Part shown: positions 1 through 7,434 of the stretch, piece by piece
Layout: each line of letters begins with the position of its first letter
How positions within the stretch are numbered: the first letter of the stretch is position 1
NCBI GenBank assembly: GCA_026388595.1
Contig: JAPLJM010000112.1
Span: 1 to 9,867 of the forward strand
Reading direction: 5' to 3'
Source of the DNA: Deltaproteobacteria bacterium
Lineage (GTDB): Bacteria; Desulfobacterota; Syntrophia; Syntrophales; Fen-1087
Length of the DNA: 9,867 nucleotides
Translations under genes and position numbers: made by a program
Notes under the pieces: generated by a model
Database searches by the model: none
Told to the model about the DNA's origin: nothing
The model's input: the letters and a program-made list of their open reading frames with translations, nothing else

Positions 1-1
1 G

Positions 2-514
2 AAACGCCGTGGAAGGCTGGATGCGGTTACGATCTCCGGCGGGGAACCGACGCTGCAACCGGATCTGCTGTCTTTTACCAGACAGATCAGGGAATATGGT
101 TATCTCGTCAAGGTGGATACCAACGGGTCGTGTCCCGATGTTCTGGAGAAGTTGTTTGACGCCGGACTTGTAGACTATCTTGCCATGGATATCAAGGGGC
201 CGCCGGAAAAATATCAAACCATCACGAAATCCGGCATCCACCAGGAAACGATCCGGCAAAGTATTGACTTAATCATCGCTTCCGGCGTCGAATATGAGTT
301 CCGCACCACGGTGGTGAAAACCCTGCTGAACATCGAAGACTTTTCCGGGATCGCAAAGCTCATCAAATCGGCACGGCTCTTTGTCCTGCAGGCTTTTGTG
401 CCTTCCAAGGCGCTGGAGGGGCGTTTTCTGACGGAAGCGCCGTTCGCCCGGGATGAGCTTGAACAGATCCGGTACAGTCTTGAAAAAGATCTTTTCTGTG
501 TAATGATTAGGTGA
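2..514 (+). CDS. Radical-SAM activating protein, NrdG-like (5' end missing)
   Basis: C-terminal part (about 170 residues) of a radical-SAM protein of the anaerobic ribonucleoside-triphosphate reductase activating family. Such proteins use a [4Fe-4S] cluster and S-adenosylmethionine to install a glycyl radical on a partner enzyme, usually NrdD, in the cytoplasm. Seen directly: the frame is open from base 2. It carries the VTISGGEPTLQ motif, the SAM-binding GGEP signature, at about bases 26-58. Next come VDTNGS (about 113-130) and LAMDIKGP (about 179-202), both typical of this family, and a VLQAFVPS segment near the end. The CxxxCxxC cluster motif lies upstream of the window and cannot be checked. 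The gene ends at TGA 512-514, 39 bases before the next gene on the same strand. The partner reductase, if any, would lie outside. The family is clear; the exact substrate is inferred. Confidence 0.85.
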   Translation, partial: KRRGRLDAVTISGGEPTLQPDLLSFTRQIREYGYLVKVDTNGSCPDVLEKLFDAGLVDYLAMDIKGPPEKYQTITKSGIHQETIRQSIDLIIASGVEYEFRTTVVKTLLNIEDFSGIAKLIKSARLFVLQAFVPSKALEGRFLTEAPFARDELEQIRYSLEKDLFCVMIR

Positions 515-539
515 TATAAAAGGGACAACCAATCGGGAC

Positions 540-556
540 AGGAGGAAAAAACGTTG
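540..556 (+). promoter_or_regulatory. Ribosome binding site and TTG start of the HD-GYP gene
   Basis: A perfect AGGAGG lies at 540-545, followed by 8 bases (AAAAAACG) and then TTG at 554-556. This strong Shine-Dalgarno sequence at ideal spacing decides the non-ATG start. Confidence 0.8.
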
Positions 557-2146
557 ACAGATAACACGGGAAATCATTTCAGTCATATTAAAAAGCTAAC
601 GCAAATCGGTGCGGCCCTTTCCTCTGAGAAGAATCTGGACCGCCTGCTGGAAATGATAGTTGATGGGGCAAGGCTCTTAACGCATGCAGATGGCGGAACG
701 CTCTATATCATGTCCGATGATGAGTCCTCCCTGCAATTTGCCATTGTCCAGACCAGCTCTCTGAACATCCAGATGGGTGGGACGAGCGAAAAAATCACCT
801 GGCCTCCCGTGCCGCTGCAAAACAGTGACGGCGCCTTCAATTACGCCAATGTCTCTGCCTATGCCGCCCTGTCCGGTGAGGTTGTGAATATTCCAGATGT
901 CTATGATGCCAAGGGCTTCAACTTTGAGGGGACCAGGCATTTCGACCGAAATACCGGATACCGTTCTCAATCCATGCTGGTGGCGCCCATGCGGAATCAC
1001 GAAAATACCATCATCGGCGTCCTGCAATTGATCAATGCTCAGGACCCTTCCACCGGCAAGGTTATTCCCTTCTCACCCGAAAGTCAGAGCATGACGGAAT
1101 CCCTGGCGTCACAGGCTGCTGTCGCTTTGACCAATAACCGGCTTATTCACGAACTACAGATTCTGCTGGAGTCCTTTATAAAGAGCATCGCCGCCGCCAT
1201 TGATGAAAAGTCACCGTATACCGGCGGTCATGTACGCCGGGTGGCCGATCTCACCATGACGATCGCCCGCAGGATTAACGAGATTAAGGAAGGACCCTTC
1301 GCCGCCGTTTCTTTCAACGAAAACGAGCTTGAGGAGCTGCGCCTGGCGGCCTGGCTTCATGATATCGGCAAAATTACGACACCCGAACATATTGTTGATA
1401 AAAGGTCAAAACTGGAAACCATTTTCAACAGGATGGAGCTCCTGCAAATGCGATTTGAACTGTTGCGGCGTGATCATGAAATTGAAAAGCTTAGACGGGG
1501 TCCCATCGGGGAAGCGAAAGCAGCACAGGATGAGCCTCTGATTGACGAGGTCACATTCAGCAAAGACCTGGAAGCGGATTATCAGTTTTTGCTAAAAACC
1601 AATGAAGGCCATGAAGCGATGACAGAGGAGAAACTCGCACGTTTGAAACAGATTGCACAACGGGAATATTTTGCAGAAAAGCAGGGGCATCCGCTCCTGA
1701 ATGAGGATGAATTACAAAATCTCAGCATCCGCCAGGGGACGCTCTCGTTTGAAGAAAGAAACATTATAAATAACCATGCGCGGGTGACGTATAAAATGTT
1801 ATCGCAATTGCCTTTTCCGAAAAAGTTGCGGCATATAGCGGATTATGCGGCGGCGCATCACGAAAGAATGAATGGAACAGGTTATCCCAACGGGCTGAGC
1901 GGTGATGCGATTTCCCTTCAGTCCCGCATCCTCGCCCTGGCAGATGTCTTCGAGGCGCTGACCGCCAAAGACAGGCCCTACAAAAAGGCCACCACCCTAT
2001 CCCAGTCCATGAAAATCATTGGTTTCATGGTCAAAGACGGTCATATCGATCCGGACTTGTTTGAACTCTTCGAGAAGGAACGTATTTATCGTGATTATGT
2101 CCGGAGAGAATTGTTGCCGGAGCAACTGGATCAGGACGGGATTTAG
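554..2146 (+). CDS. GAF domain plus HD-GYP phosphohydrolase
   Basis: A 530-residue cytoplasmic signalling protein with no membrane segment. Residues about 15-200 form a GAF sensory domain, with a typical ADGGTLYIM start and SQAAVALTNN final helix. Residues about 205-515 form an HD-GYP domain, the class of c-di-GMP phosphodiesterases. Metal and catalytic residues are visible: H226 in GGH, H269-D270 in HDIGK, H408 in INNH, H435-H436-E437, N440-GTGYP and D464 in ALADVFEALTA. Between the HDIGK block and H408 sits an extra, charged, probably coiled-coil stretch at about 289-394, absent from compact HD-GYP proteins such as RpfG. The start is TTG at 554, chosen because AGGAGG lies 8 bases upstream and no ATG fits. 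The gap to the upstream radical-SAM gene is only 39 bases, so co-transcription is possible. The stop TAG abuts the stop of the convergent M48 gene. The GAF ligand is unknown, and c-di-GMP hydrolysis is a family-level inference. Confidence 0.9.
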   Translation: MTDNTGNHFSHIKKLTQIGAALSSEKNLDRLLEMIVDGARLLTHADGGTLYIMSDDESSLQFAIVQTSSLNIQMGGTSEKITWPPVPLQNSDGAFNYANVSAYAALSGEVVNIPDVYDAKGFNFEGTRHFDRNTGYRSQSMLVAPMRNHENTIIGVLQLINAQDPSTGKVIPFSPESQSMTESLASQAAVALTNNRLIHELQILLESFIKSIAAAIDEKSPYTGGHVRRVADLTMTIARRINEIKEGPFAAVSFNENELEELRLAAWLHDIGKITTPEHIVDKRSKLETIFNRMELLQMRFELLRRDHEIEKLRRGPIGEAKAAQDEPLIDEVTFSKDLEADYQFLLKTNEGHEAMTEEKLARLKQIAQREYFAEKQGHPLLNEDELQNLSIRQGTLSFEERNIINNHARVTYKMLSQLPFPKKLRHIADYAAAHHERMNGTGYPNGLSGDAISLQSRILALADVFEALTAKDRPYKKATTLSQSMKIIGFMVKDGHIDPDLFELFEKERIYRDYVRRELLPEQLDQDGI

Positions 2147-2155
2147 TTATTTTTT
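2124..2155 (+). terminator. Possible weak intrinsic terminator at the convergent stop codons
   Basis: AACTGGATC (2124-2132) can pair with GATTTAGTT (2140-2148) around a 7-base loop. This gives 9 pairs, two of which are adjacent G-U wobbles. Six T residues follow at 2150-2155. The hairpin contains the TAG stop of the HD-GYP gene, and the T-run is the reverse complement of the last lysine codons of the M48 gene. The stem is AT-rich with wobbles, so termination may be inefficient. Confidence 0.35.
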
Positions 2156-3544
2156 CAGGGCTTTGATTTCCTTTTCAATGTCCCTGGCCCGCTCGCTGTC
2201 TTTCGGAAAGTAGGGAAGGGCAGCCTTAAAGTGGAACAGGGCGCTGTCCTTTTTGTTCTTTTTCTTGAAGAACAGGCCGAAGTTGTAATGGGATTCACCG
2301 GGATGATTCGTCTTCCCGTAGGCCATGGCAATGCTGTGGTAGATGTCCACATCGTCGATTTTTTTCATCTCCAGTTTCCGGTACAGATCGAGTGCCGATG
2401 CAGAGTCGCCGGTTGCTTCATAGGCCTGGGCCAGATAAGACATCGTCGCCTGATTGTTTCCATTCAAATGATAGGCCTTGCGTAGCAAGTCGGCGGCCTC
2501 TTTGGGGGAGCCGGCGCGGAAATAAATGATCCCCGTATCCCGGACGATATCTTCATCTTCGGGCGCCAACTGCAGGGCCTTTTGAAAATTTCCCAGGGCT
2601 GGGGCGATCAAGCCCATTTTTTCCTGTACGAGGGCCAGACCATACAGGATATCCAAATCGTTTGGATTTTTCTTCAGGTCCTCTTCGTATTTTCTCAGGG
2701 TGGCGTCAAGGTTTTTGTTGTCCAGGGAAAGAATGGCCTGAATCCTCTTCAAACCGCCGATGACCGATTTTTCACCACTTTGCCTCCGATAGGTTGTCTG
2801 CAGCAAGCCGTCCAGATACCGGATCCGCTCATCTGTGCCGGGATGGGTTAAGAAATAAGAGGGAATCGTGTTGGAATAAAATTCGTACCGTCTCATAATT
2901 TTCAGAAAATCGATGACGGCCTTGCCCTCATAACCTGTCTGCACAAGGCAAGCCATGCCCAGCCGGTCTGCTTCCTCTTCATGTTCCCGGCTGTATTTAA
3001 GGCTCATATGGGTGGCCGTCGCCATCGTCATGGCGGCGATGGCGGCGGTGGCTTGTCCTCCACCCCCCAACAGCGCGCCGGCCAGGATGGCGGCCAGCGT
3101 GGCGATGCTGATCTTTCCCGACTTTTCAGCGATGCTCGCAATGTGCCGGGCGTTGACATGGGCGATTTCATGTGCCAGGACACCCGCCAGTTCACTTTCC
3201 GTTTCCACCAGATCGATCAGTCCCTGATAGACATAAACGTAACCGCCGGGTGTGGCAAAAGCGTTGATGCCCGAACTTTTGATGATGGAGAACCGGAAGT
3301 CGAAAATCGGTTTGCTGTTGGCGAGCAGCCGTTTGCCCAGTTCCGAGATGTAATTTTCTGCCCGTGCATTCTGTTCCAGATAGCCGTGTTTTTCCAATTT
3401 ATCAAATAGTTCTTTGCCGGCCTTCTTTTCCTCCTCAATGGTCAGTGCGCAGACAGGCCTTGTGGTAAAAAGGAACAGCAGCAGGCCGATGACAACGAAA
3501 ACACAATATTTTATAATTTTCTGCGGGTCTAAGGGCATCATCAT
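2147..3544 (-). CDS. Periplasmic M48 metalloprotease with TPR repeats (BepA-like)
   Basis: A 465-residue exported zinc metalloprotease. Residues 1-33 are a signal peptide: a short basic n-region, the hydrophobic stretch YCVFVVIGLLLFLF, and a V-C-A cleavage site before LTIEEE. There is no lipobox. The M48 domain (about 35-250) shows the zinc motif HEIAH (H125, E126, H129) and the third ligand E191 in EEADRLG. A Gly/Ala-rich hydrophobic segment (about 144-178) and a HPGTDERI block (from H234) are typical of the BepA/YfgC group. Residues about 298-450 hold at least three or four TPR units. Family members degrade or help assemble outer-membrane proteins, including LptD in E. coli. The start is the first of three consecutive ATGs at 3544. 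The frame stays open to 3664, but those 40 extra residues would bury the signal peptide and run into the divergent regulatory region. The Shine-Dalgarno is weak (AGAAG, 7 bases away). Confidence 0.88.
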   Translation of the reverse strand: MMMPLDPQKIIKYCVFVVIGLLLFLFTTRPVCALTIEEEKKAGKELFDKLEKHGYLEQNARAENYISELGKRLLANSKPIFDFRFSIIKSSGINAFATPGGYVYVYQGLIDLVETESELAGVLAHEIAHVNARHIASIAEKSGKISIATLAAILAGALLGGGGQATAAIAAMTMATATHMSLKYSREHEEEADRLGMACLVQTGYEGKAVIDFLKIMRRYEFYSNTIPSYFLTHPGTDERIRYLDGLLQTTYRRQSGEKSVIGGLKRIQAILSLDNKNLDATLRKYEEDLKKNPNDLDILYGLALVQEKMGLIAPALGNFQKALQLAPEDEDIVRDTGIIYFRAGSPKEAADLLRKAYHLNGNNQATMSYLAQAYEATGDSASALDLYRKLEMKKIDDVDIYHSIAMAYGKTNHPGESHYNFGLFFKKKNKKDSALFHFKAALPYFPKDSERARDIEKEIKALKK

Positions 3545-3695
3545 ATGATCACTTCTATGAGTGCCTGAAATCAAAATTGGACGGTGCTTTCCAGGCGGGA
3601 ATCTGCTATAGGCAACGAAAACAATAATGCACTTCCTTGTATATGAAAGTGTTTGTTCATTCAAGGATAATATTGATAAATATCATAACCGGGAC

Positions 3696-3710
3696 AGGGG
3701 TGTGAGATTG
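3696..3710 (+). promoter_or_regulatory. Ribosome binding site and TTG start of cmk
   Basis: AGGGG at 3696-3700 is followed by 7 bases and TTG at 3708-3710. This spacing favours TTG over the GTG at 3702-3704, which lies only one base from the site, and over the distant ATG at 3627. Confidence 0.6.
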
Positions 3711-4376
3711 AAAAAGGGGCTTTTGATCACAATTGACGGACCGGCAGGTTCGGGAAAAAGTACGATCAGCAAGCTGCTGGCAAAAAAACTCTCCTATCTC
3801 TATCTGGATACGGGGGCCTTGTATCGGGCGGTGGCCTACCAGGTAACAAAGAGGGGGATGTCCGCTGCCGGTGAAGAGAGGATCGCAGACCTGTGCGGGC
3901 GAGCTAAAATCCGATTGCATTGTGTTGATCAGGCCCAGAGGGTTTTTGTCGATGGTGAGGATGTGACCGAAAAAATCAGGACAGAGCCTATCAGCCTGCT
4001 CGCGTCAACCCTGTCGGCCATGCCGGCGGTGCGCGCTGCATTGCTGTCGATTCAGCGTGAATTCGTGAAAGACGGCGGTGTGATTGCCGAAGGCCGGGAT
4101 ATGGGAACCGTGGTCTTTCCTGAAGCGGAGTTCAAGTTCTTTCTGGAGGCTGATGTGGGAGAGCGGGTTCGTCGCCGTTACATGGAACTGGTCATGCGAG
4201 GCGAAAATGTGGACTATTCATCCTTGAAGAAAGACTTGCTGGCCAGGGACAGGCAGGATCGCGAAAGGGTCATTGCCCCGCTGAGAGTTGCGGAGGGTGC
4301 GATCGTTATCGATTCCACGCAACTGAATACAGAAGCGGTGGTGAATGCCATGCTGGCGGTGGTGGCCAAACGATGA
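3708..4376 (+). CDS. cmk: (d)CMP kinase (cytidylate kinase)
   Basis: A 222-residue cytoplasmic kinase that phosphorylates CMP and dCMP with ATP in pyrimidine nucleotide salvage and supply. Seen directly: the P-loop GPAGSGKS (residues 11-18), DTGALYRAVAY (from 34), GRDMGTVVFP (from 129) and the lid-like RDRQDRER with the following APL (about 180-191). All are hallmarks of Cmk, and the length fits the family (about 220-230). The chosen start is TTG at 3708, giving the usual KKGLLITIDGPAG opening with AGGGG 7 bases upstream. GTG at 3702 is possible but sits too close to that site. An in-frame ATG at 3627 would add 27 residues unlike the family. The gene heads the cmk-rpsA cluster, and its divergent neighbour is the M48 protease. 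Confidence 0.93.
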   Translation: MKKGLLITIDGPAGSGKSTISKLLAKKLSYLYLDTGALYRAVAYQVTKRGMSAAGEERIADLCGRAKIRLHCVDQAQRVFVDGEDVTEKIRTEPISLLASTLSAMPAVRAALLSIQREFVKDGGVIAEGRDMGTVVFPEAEFKFFLEADVGERVRRRYMELVMRGENVDYSSLKKDLLARDRQDRERVIAPLRVAEGAIVIDSTQLNTEAVVNAMLAVVAKR

Positions 4377-4397
4377 CGAATAAGCCGTCACTTTTTT
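4374..4397 (+). terminator. Possible short hairpin terminator or attenuator after cmk
   Basis: TGACG (4374-4378) pairs with CGTCA (4386-4390) across a 7-base loop, followed by one C and six T residues (4392-4397). The cmk stop codon is in the left arm. The stem is only 5 bp, so it could at most partly reduce read-through from cmk into rpsA. Confidence 0.3.
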
Positions 4398-4465
4398 CTT
4401 CAATTTGCTTGATATTTCATAATCACTGTGTTACCTCTGACAGCTGGTATCGCTGATTATATTAG

Positions 4466-4483
4466 AGGGGGGAAGGTTAAATG
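4466..4483 (+). promoter_or_regulatory. Strong ribosome binding site and ATG start of rpsA
   Basis: A purine run AGGGGGGAAGG at 4466-4476 precedes ATG at 4481-4483. It is the only strong initiation signal ahead of rpsA. However, this ATG is in a different frame from the S1 coding body, which is why a frameshift is proposed. The 104-base spacer from cmk shows no promoter that can be called with confidence. Confidence 0.7.
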
Positions 4484-6216
4484 GTTAACGATGATAACAA
4501 GATTTTAGAGCAAGAATCAGAAACCTGCGAGCCCAGGGGAAGGATGAAGACATCGGGTTCAAGGAACTTTATGAGCAGAGCCTGCAGAATGTTCAGCTTG
4601 GCGCCGTGGTCACCGGTAAAGTCGTCCAGATCAACGCCGATACCGTGATGGTTGACGTGGGATGGAAGACGGAAGGCTATATTCCGGCAAAAGAGATTCG
4701 GGATGAGGAAGGAAATATCACCGTCGCTGTGGGTGATGAGATTGAAATCCTGGTCGATCGCCGCGATGGCGATGGCAACCTCGTCCTGTCACGGGATAAG
4801 GCGGCAAGAATTAAAATATGGGATGACGTGAAAATCGCCTGTGAACAGAATACACCCATCAAGGGCACAGTCTTGTCCAGGGTCAAGGGAGGGCTTTCCG
4901 TGGATATCGGCATCCCGGCCTTTCTCCCCGGTTCTCAGGTCGACATCCGGCCGATACGGGATCTTGACAAGTTCGTTGGCCAGACGATGATGTTCAATGT
5001 CCTCAAATATGATCGCAAACGAAATAATGTCGTTCTTTCGCGTAAAACCATTCTGGAGATTGAACGAGAAGCAGAAAAAGTGGAGACCCTGGAGCGCCTG
5101 GAAGAAGGAAAAATCATTGAGGGCATTATCAAAAATATTACAGATTACGGTATCTTCATTGATCTGGGTGGCATTGACGGCCTTTTGCATGTGACAGACA
5201 TTTCCTGGGGCCGGATTACACGGCCGGCGGATAATTTTTTCAAGGGGGAGAAAATCCGGGTAAAGGTTCTTTCCTTTGACCGGACCAAGGAACGGGTTGC
5301 CCTCGGACTCAGGCAGCTCATGGAAAATCCCTGGGAAACGATCGAAGCGCGGTGCCCGGTAGGCGAGATCGTTACGGGCAATGTGGTGAATATCACGGAC
5401 TATGGCGTTTTTGTGGAACTTGAAGCGGGCGTTGAAGGTTTAATTCATGTCTCCGAGATGTTCTGGACGCGCGAAATGAAACATCCCTCCAAGGTGTTGA
5501 ACATCGGTGATCAGGTTAACGTCATGGTGCTCGAAGTCAATGCGACCTCTAAGCGCATCTCGCTGGGGCTGAAACAGACGACCCTGAACCCATGGGAAGC
5601 CTTGAAGAATAAATATCCGGAAGGGACCATCATCAAAGGGGTTATTCGGAACATCACCAATTTCGGCATCTTTGTCGGTGTAGAGGACGGCATTGACGGC
5701 TTGATCCACATGTCCGATATTTCCTGGAAACACCGCGTCAAACATCCCTCGGAACTCTTTAAAAAGGGCCAGGAAATCGAAGCCATGGTATTGAATATCG
5801 ATGTGGCAAGCGAGAAGTTTTCTCTCGGGATCAAGCAGATTGAAAAGAATCCCTGGGATGAACTGGACCAGACATACCGTATTGGAACCGTTGTCAGCGG
5901 CAAGGTCACCAATCTGACCGATTTTGGCATTTTTATTGAGCTGGAAGAAGGGATTGAAGGTCTGGTTCACATTTCTGAGCTCAGCCAAAAGCGGGTCAAG
6001 GCTTCTTCGGATCTGTTCTCGGTGGGGGATTCGGTCTCGGCGGTGGTCAAGAATGTGGATCTCAAAAACAGAAAAATCCGGTTGAGCATCAAAGAGTTGG
6101 AAGCTCCCACCCCGCAAGAGGCGCCGGTGGCAGCGTCCTATCTCAATAACCGTGAGAACGTCGGGTCCAGCCTGGGCCGCGCGCTGGCAGACGCAAGAAT
6201 TGAAATCAAGAGCTAA
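4481..6216 (+). CDS. rpsA: 30S ribosomal protein S1 (apparent frameshift near the 5' end)
   Basis: Protein S1 binds mRNA on the 30S subunit and helps initiation on structured messages. Six S1 (OB-fold) repeats are visible, at about 4600-4797, 4849-5046, 5107-5316, 5362-5577, 5620-5838 and 5884-6099. The last four carry the strong NITDYGIF...GLIHVS RNA-binding pattern, and NPWE linkers lie between repeats. The uninterrupted frame containing all this has its first usual start at GTG 4606, with no ribosome site. The same frame reads S1-like further upstream (FKELYEQSLQNVQLGAVV, from about 4558), up to in-frame stops at 4486-4497. The ATG with the strong ribosome site (4481) is in the next frame, which stops at 4646-4648 after 55 codons. 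A single missing base between them, for example in the AAA at 4521-4523, would join both into a 578-residue protein of normal length. If the frameshift is not real, the minimal call is 4606-6216 (536 residues). Confidence 0.9.
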
Positions 6217-6240
6217 CCCTGTCGGGACCACCCTTTGATC

Positions 6241-7146
6241 ATGAGAAAGCATCCGGTCATTTTGGGTCTAGGTCTGCTTCTGCTGATCGGCCTCTTCTTT
6301 TTGCTTTTGATGGCCCTGATGGGTTCCCTTTTCGGGCAGCGCACCCTGACCTGGGGTGAGCACGTCGGTGTTGTCACGATTGAAGGGGTCATCCGGGATT
6401 CCCAGGAGATTTCACGGCAGCTTAATGCCTTTGGCAAGGATGGCAGTATTAAGGCGGTGGTCCTCCGCATCGATTCCCCGGGCGGCGGCGTTGCGCCCGC
6501 CCAGGAAATATATGACGCCGTCCTGGCGGTGAAGAAGAAAAAAAAGGTGGTGGCTTCCATGGGGTCGCTTGCAGCATCCGGCGGCTATCTGATCGCCTGT
6601 GCGGCGGACCGGGTCGTGGCCAATCCAGGTACGGTGACCGGCAGTATTTCGGCCATCATGCATTTTGCCAACGCCGAAGAGCTGCTGAAAAAAATAGGCC
6701 TGAAGTCATCCGTCGTTAAAAGCGGCCGCTTCAAGGACATCGGAACGCCAACCCGGCCGATGACCGAGGATGAAAAGGCACTGATCCAATCCCTGGTGGA
6801 TGACACTTATGATCAGTTCCTGGAGGCCGTGTCAAAGGGCAGGCGGATTCCCAAGGAAGATTTGCGCAGGATTGCCGATGGCCGCGTTTTTACGGGAAGA
6901 CAGGCACAGAAGCTGGGTCTCGTCGATGAGCTTGGAGATCTGAACTATACCGTCCGCCTTGCCGGGACCCTGTCCGGCATCAAAGGTGAGCCTGATGTCA
7001 TTTATCCCGTCAAAAAGAAGTCGACTTTCTGGGAGCTGATTCTCCAGCAGGCGGTCATATCGCTGGTGGGAGAAATGAAGAAAGGCGATGCCCGCTCTGA
7101 GGGATTGAATTTTCTCTATGATCAAGGATCCATAGGGACACCGTGA
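6241..7146 (+). CDS. sppA: Signal peptide peptidase SppA, short (36K) type
   Basis: A 301-residue inner-membrane serine protease of family S49, which digests signal peptides left after secretion. Residues about 5-30 form one N-terminal membrane anchor (VILGLGLLLLIGLFFLLL). The catalytic domain follows, with RIDSPGGGV (76-84), the nucleophile S113 in AASGGY and the general base K165 in SGRFKDIG. The chemistry is the Ser-Lys dyad known for the family. The length matches the short form with a single S49 domain, not the 67K form of E. coli. ATG 6241 is preferred; TTG 6235 in the same frame would add only two residues. No clear Shine-Dalgarno sequence is visible (a GGGA lies 13 bases upstream). 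The gene sits 24 bases after rpsA and 3 bases before ihfB, so it is almost certainly part of the same operon. Confidence 0.9.
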   Translation: MRKHPVILGLGLLLLIGLFFLLLMALMGSLFGQRTLTWGEHVGVVTIEGVIRDSQEISRQLNAFGKDGSIKAVVLRIDSPGGGVAPAQEIYDAVLAVKKKKKVVASMGSLAASGGYLIACAADRVVANPGTVTGSISAIMHFANAEELLKKIGLKSSVVKSGRFKDIGTPTRPMTEDEKALIQSLVDDTYDQFLEAVSKGRRIPKEDLRRIADGRVFTGRQAQKLGLVDELGDLNYTVRLAGTLSGIKGEPDVIYPVKKKSTFWELILQQAVISLVGEMKKGDARSEGLNFLYDQGSIGTP

Positions 7147-7149
7147 GCC

Positions 7150-7434
7150 ATGACGAAAAATGATCTGGTCCGAAAAGTACAGGATCGATGGAAAGATTGT
7201 TCGACCAAGGATGTGGCTTTTGCGGTGAACATTCTCTTTGACGCCATGACGGAAGCATTGAGAAGGGGCGAGCGGATCGATGTTCGCGGATTCGGCAATT
7301 TCACCATTCGGCGCCGCCGTGCCCGTTCGGCGAGAAATCCACAAAACGGCGCCCCTGTGCAGCTTGAGGCGCGGCGGGTGCCTTTCTTCAAGGTGGGCAG
7401 AGAACTTCAAAGAAAGATGAATACACCGGAATGA
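7150..7434 (+). CDS. ihfB: Integration host factor beta subunit (HU/IHF family)
   Basis: A 94-residue nucleoid protein of the HU/IHF family that bends DNA as a dimer, in IHF with an alpha subunit encoded elsewhere. Seen directly: the MTKNDLV start typical of IhfB, the GERIDVRGFGNF turn (residues 40-51), the DNA-binding arm ARNPQNG (61-67) with the intercalating proline P64, and VPFFKVGREL (77-86). Position after rpsA matches the cmk-rpsA-ihfB order of E. coli and supports the beta subunit over HU. The arm is very basic (RRRRARSAR). The start ATG lies 3 bases after the sppA stop, and the last codons overlap the crotonase start in an ATGA, so translation is probably coupled on both sides. A homodimeric HU-like role cannot be ruled out from one gene. 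Confidence 0.85.
   Translation: MTKNDLVRKVQDRWKDCSTKDVAFAVNILFDAMTEALRRGERIDVRGFGNFTIRRRRARSARNPQNGAPVQLEARRVPFFKVGRELQRKMNTPE

Noticed and set aside
515..520. TATAAA as a -10 box ahead of the HD-GYP gene
   Set aside because: No acceptable -35 lies 16-18 bases upstream, and the gene may simply be co-transcribed with the radical-SAM gene.
2981..3409. Plus-strand open frame of 142 codons within the M48 gene
   Set aside because: It is the antisense shadow of a well-supported protease gene and shows no domain of its own.
3545..3664. N-terminal extension of the M48 protease to 3664
   Set aside because: It would place 40 residues ahead of a clear signal peptide and fill the divergent promoter region.
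3653..3680. Promoter TTGTTC-16-GATAAA ahead of cmk
   Set aside because: Only 3 of 6 and 4 of 6 matches. The 3545-3707 region must hold promoters for both divergent genes, but none can be named with confidence.
3627..3707. In-frame ATG at 3627 as the cmk start, adding 27 residues
   Set aside because: The extra residues do not resemble Cmk, no ribosome site precedes the ATG, and the TTG at 3708 gives the standard N-terminus with good spacing.
4409..4463. TTGATA or CTGACA with TATATT as an rpsA promoter
   Set aside because: Spacings are wrong (no -10 at 17 from TTGATA; only 15 between CTGACA and TATATT), and the latter would start transcription inside the ribosome site.
4520..4560. Programmed -1 frameshift site in rpsA
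   Set aside because: No slippery heptamer in the correct phase was found. The internal AGGGGAAGG alone is not enough, so a missing base is the simpler reading.
5107..6099. DNA repeats across the rpsA body
   Set aside because: The periodicity comes from homologous S1 protein domains, not from a mobile or regulatory repeat.
5440..6252. Minus-strand open frame of 270 codons opposite rpsA
   Set aside because: It lies opposite highly conserved S1 repeats, its apparent repeats mirror those of S1, and it has no recognisable domain.
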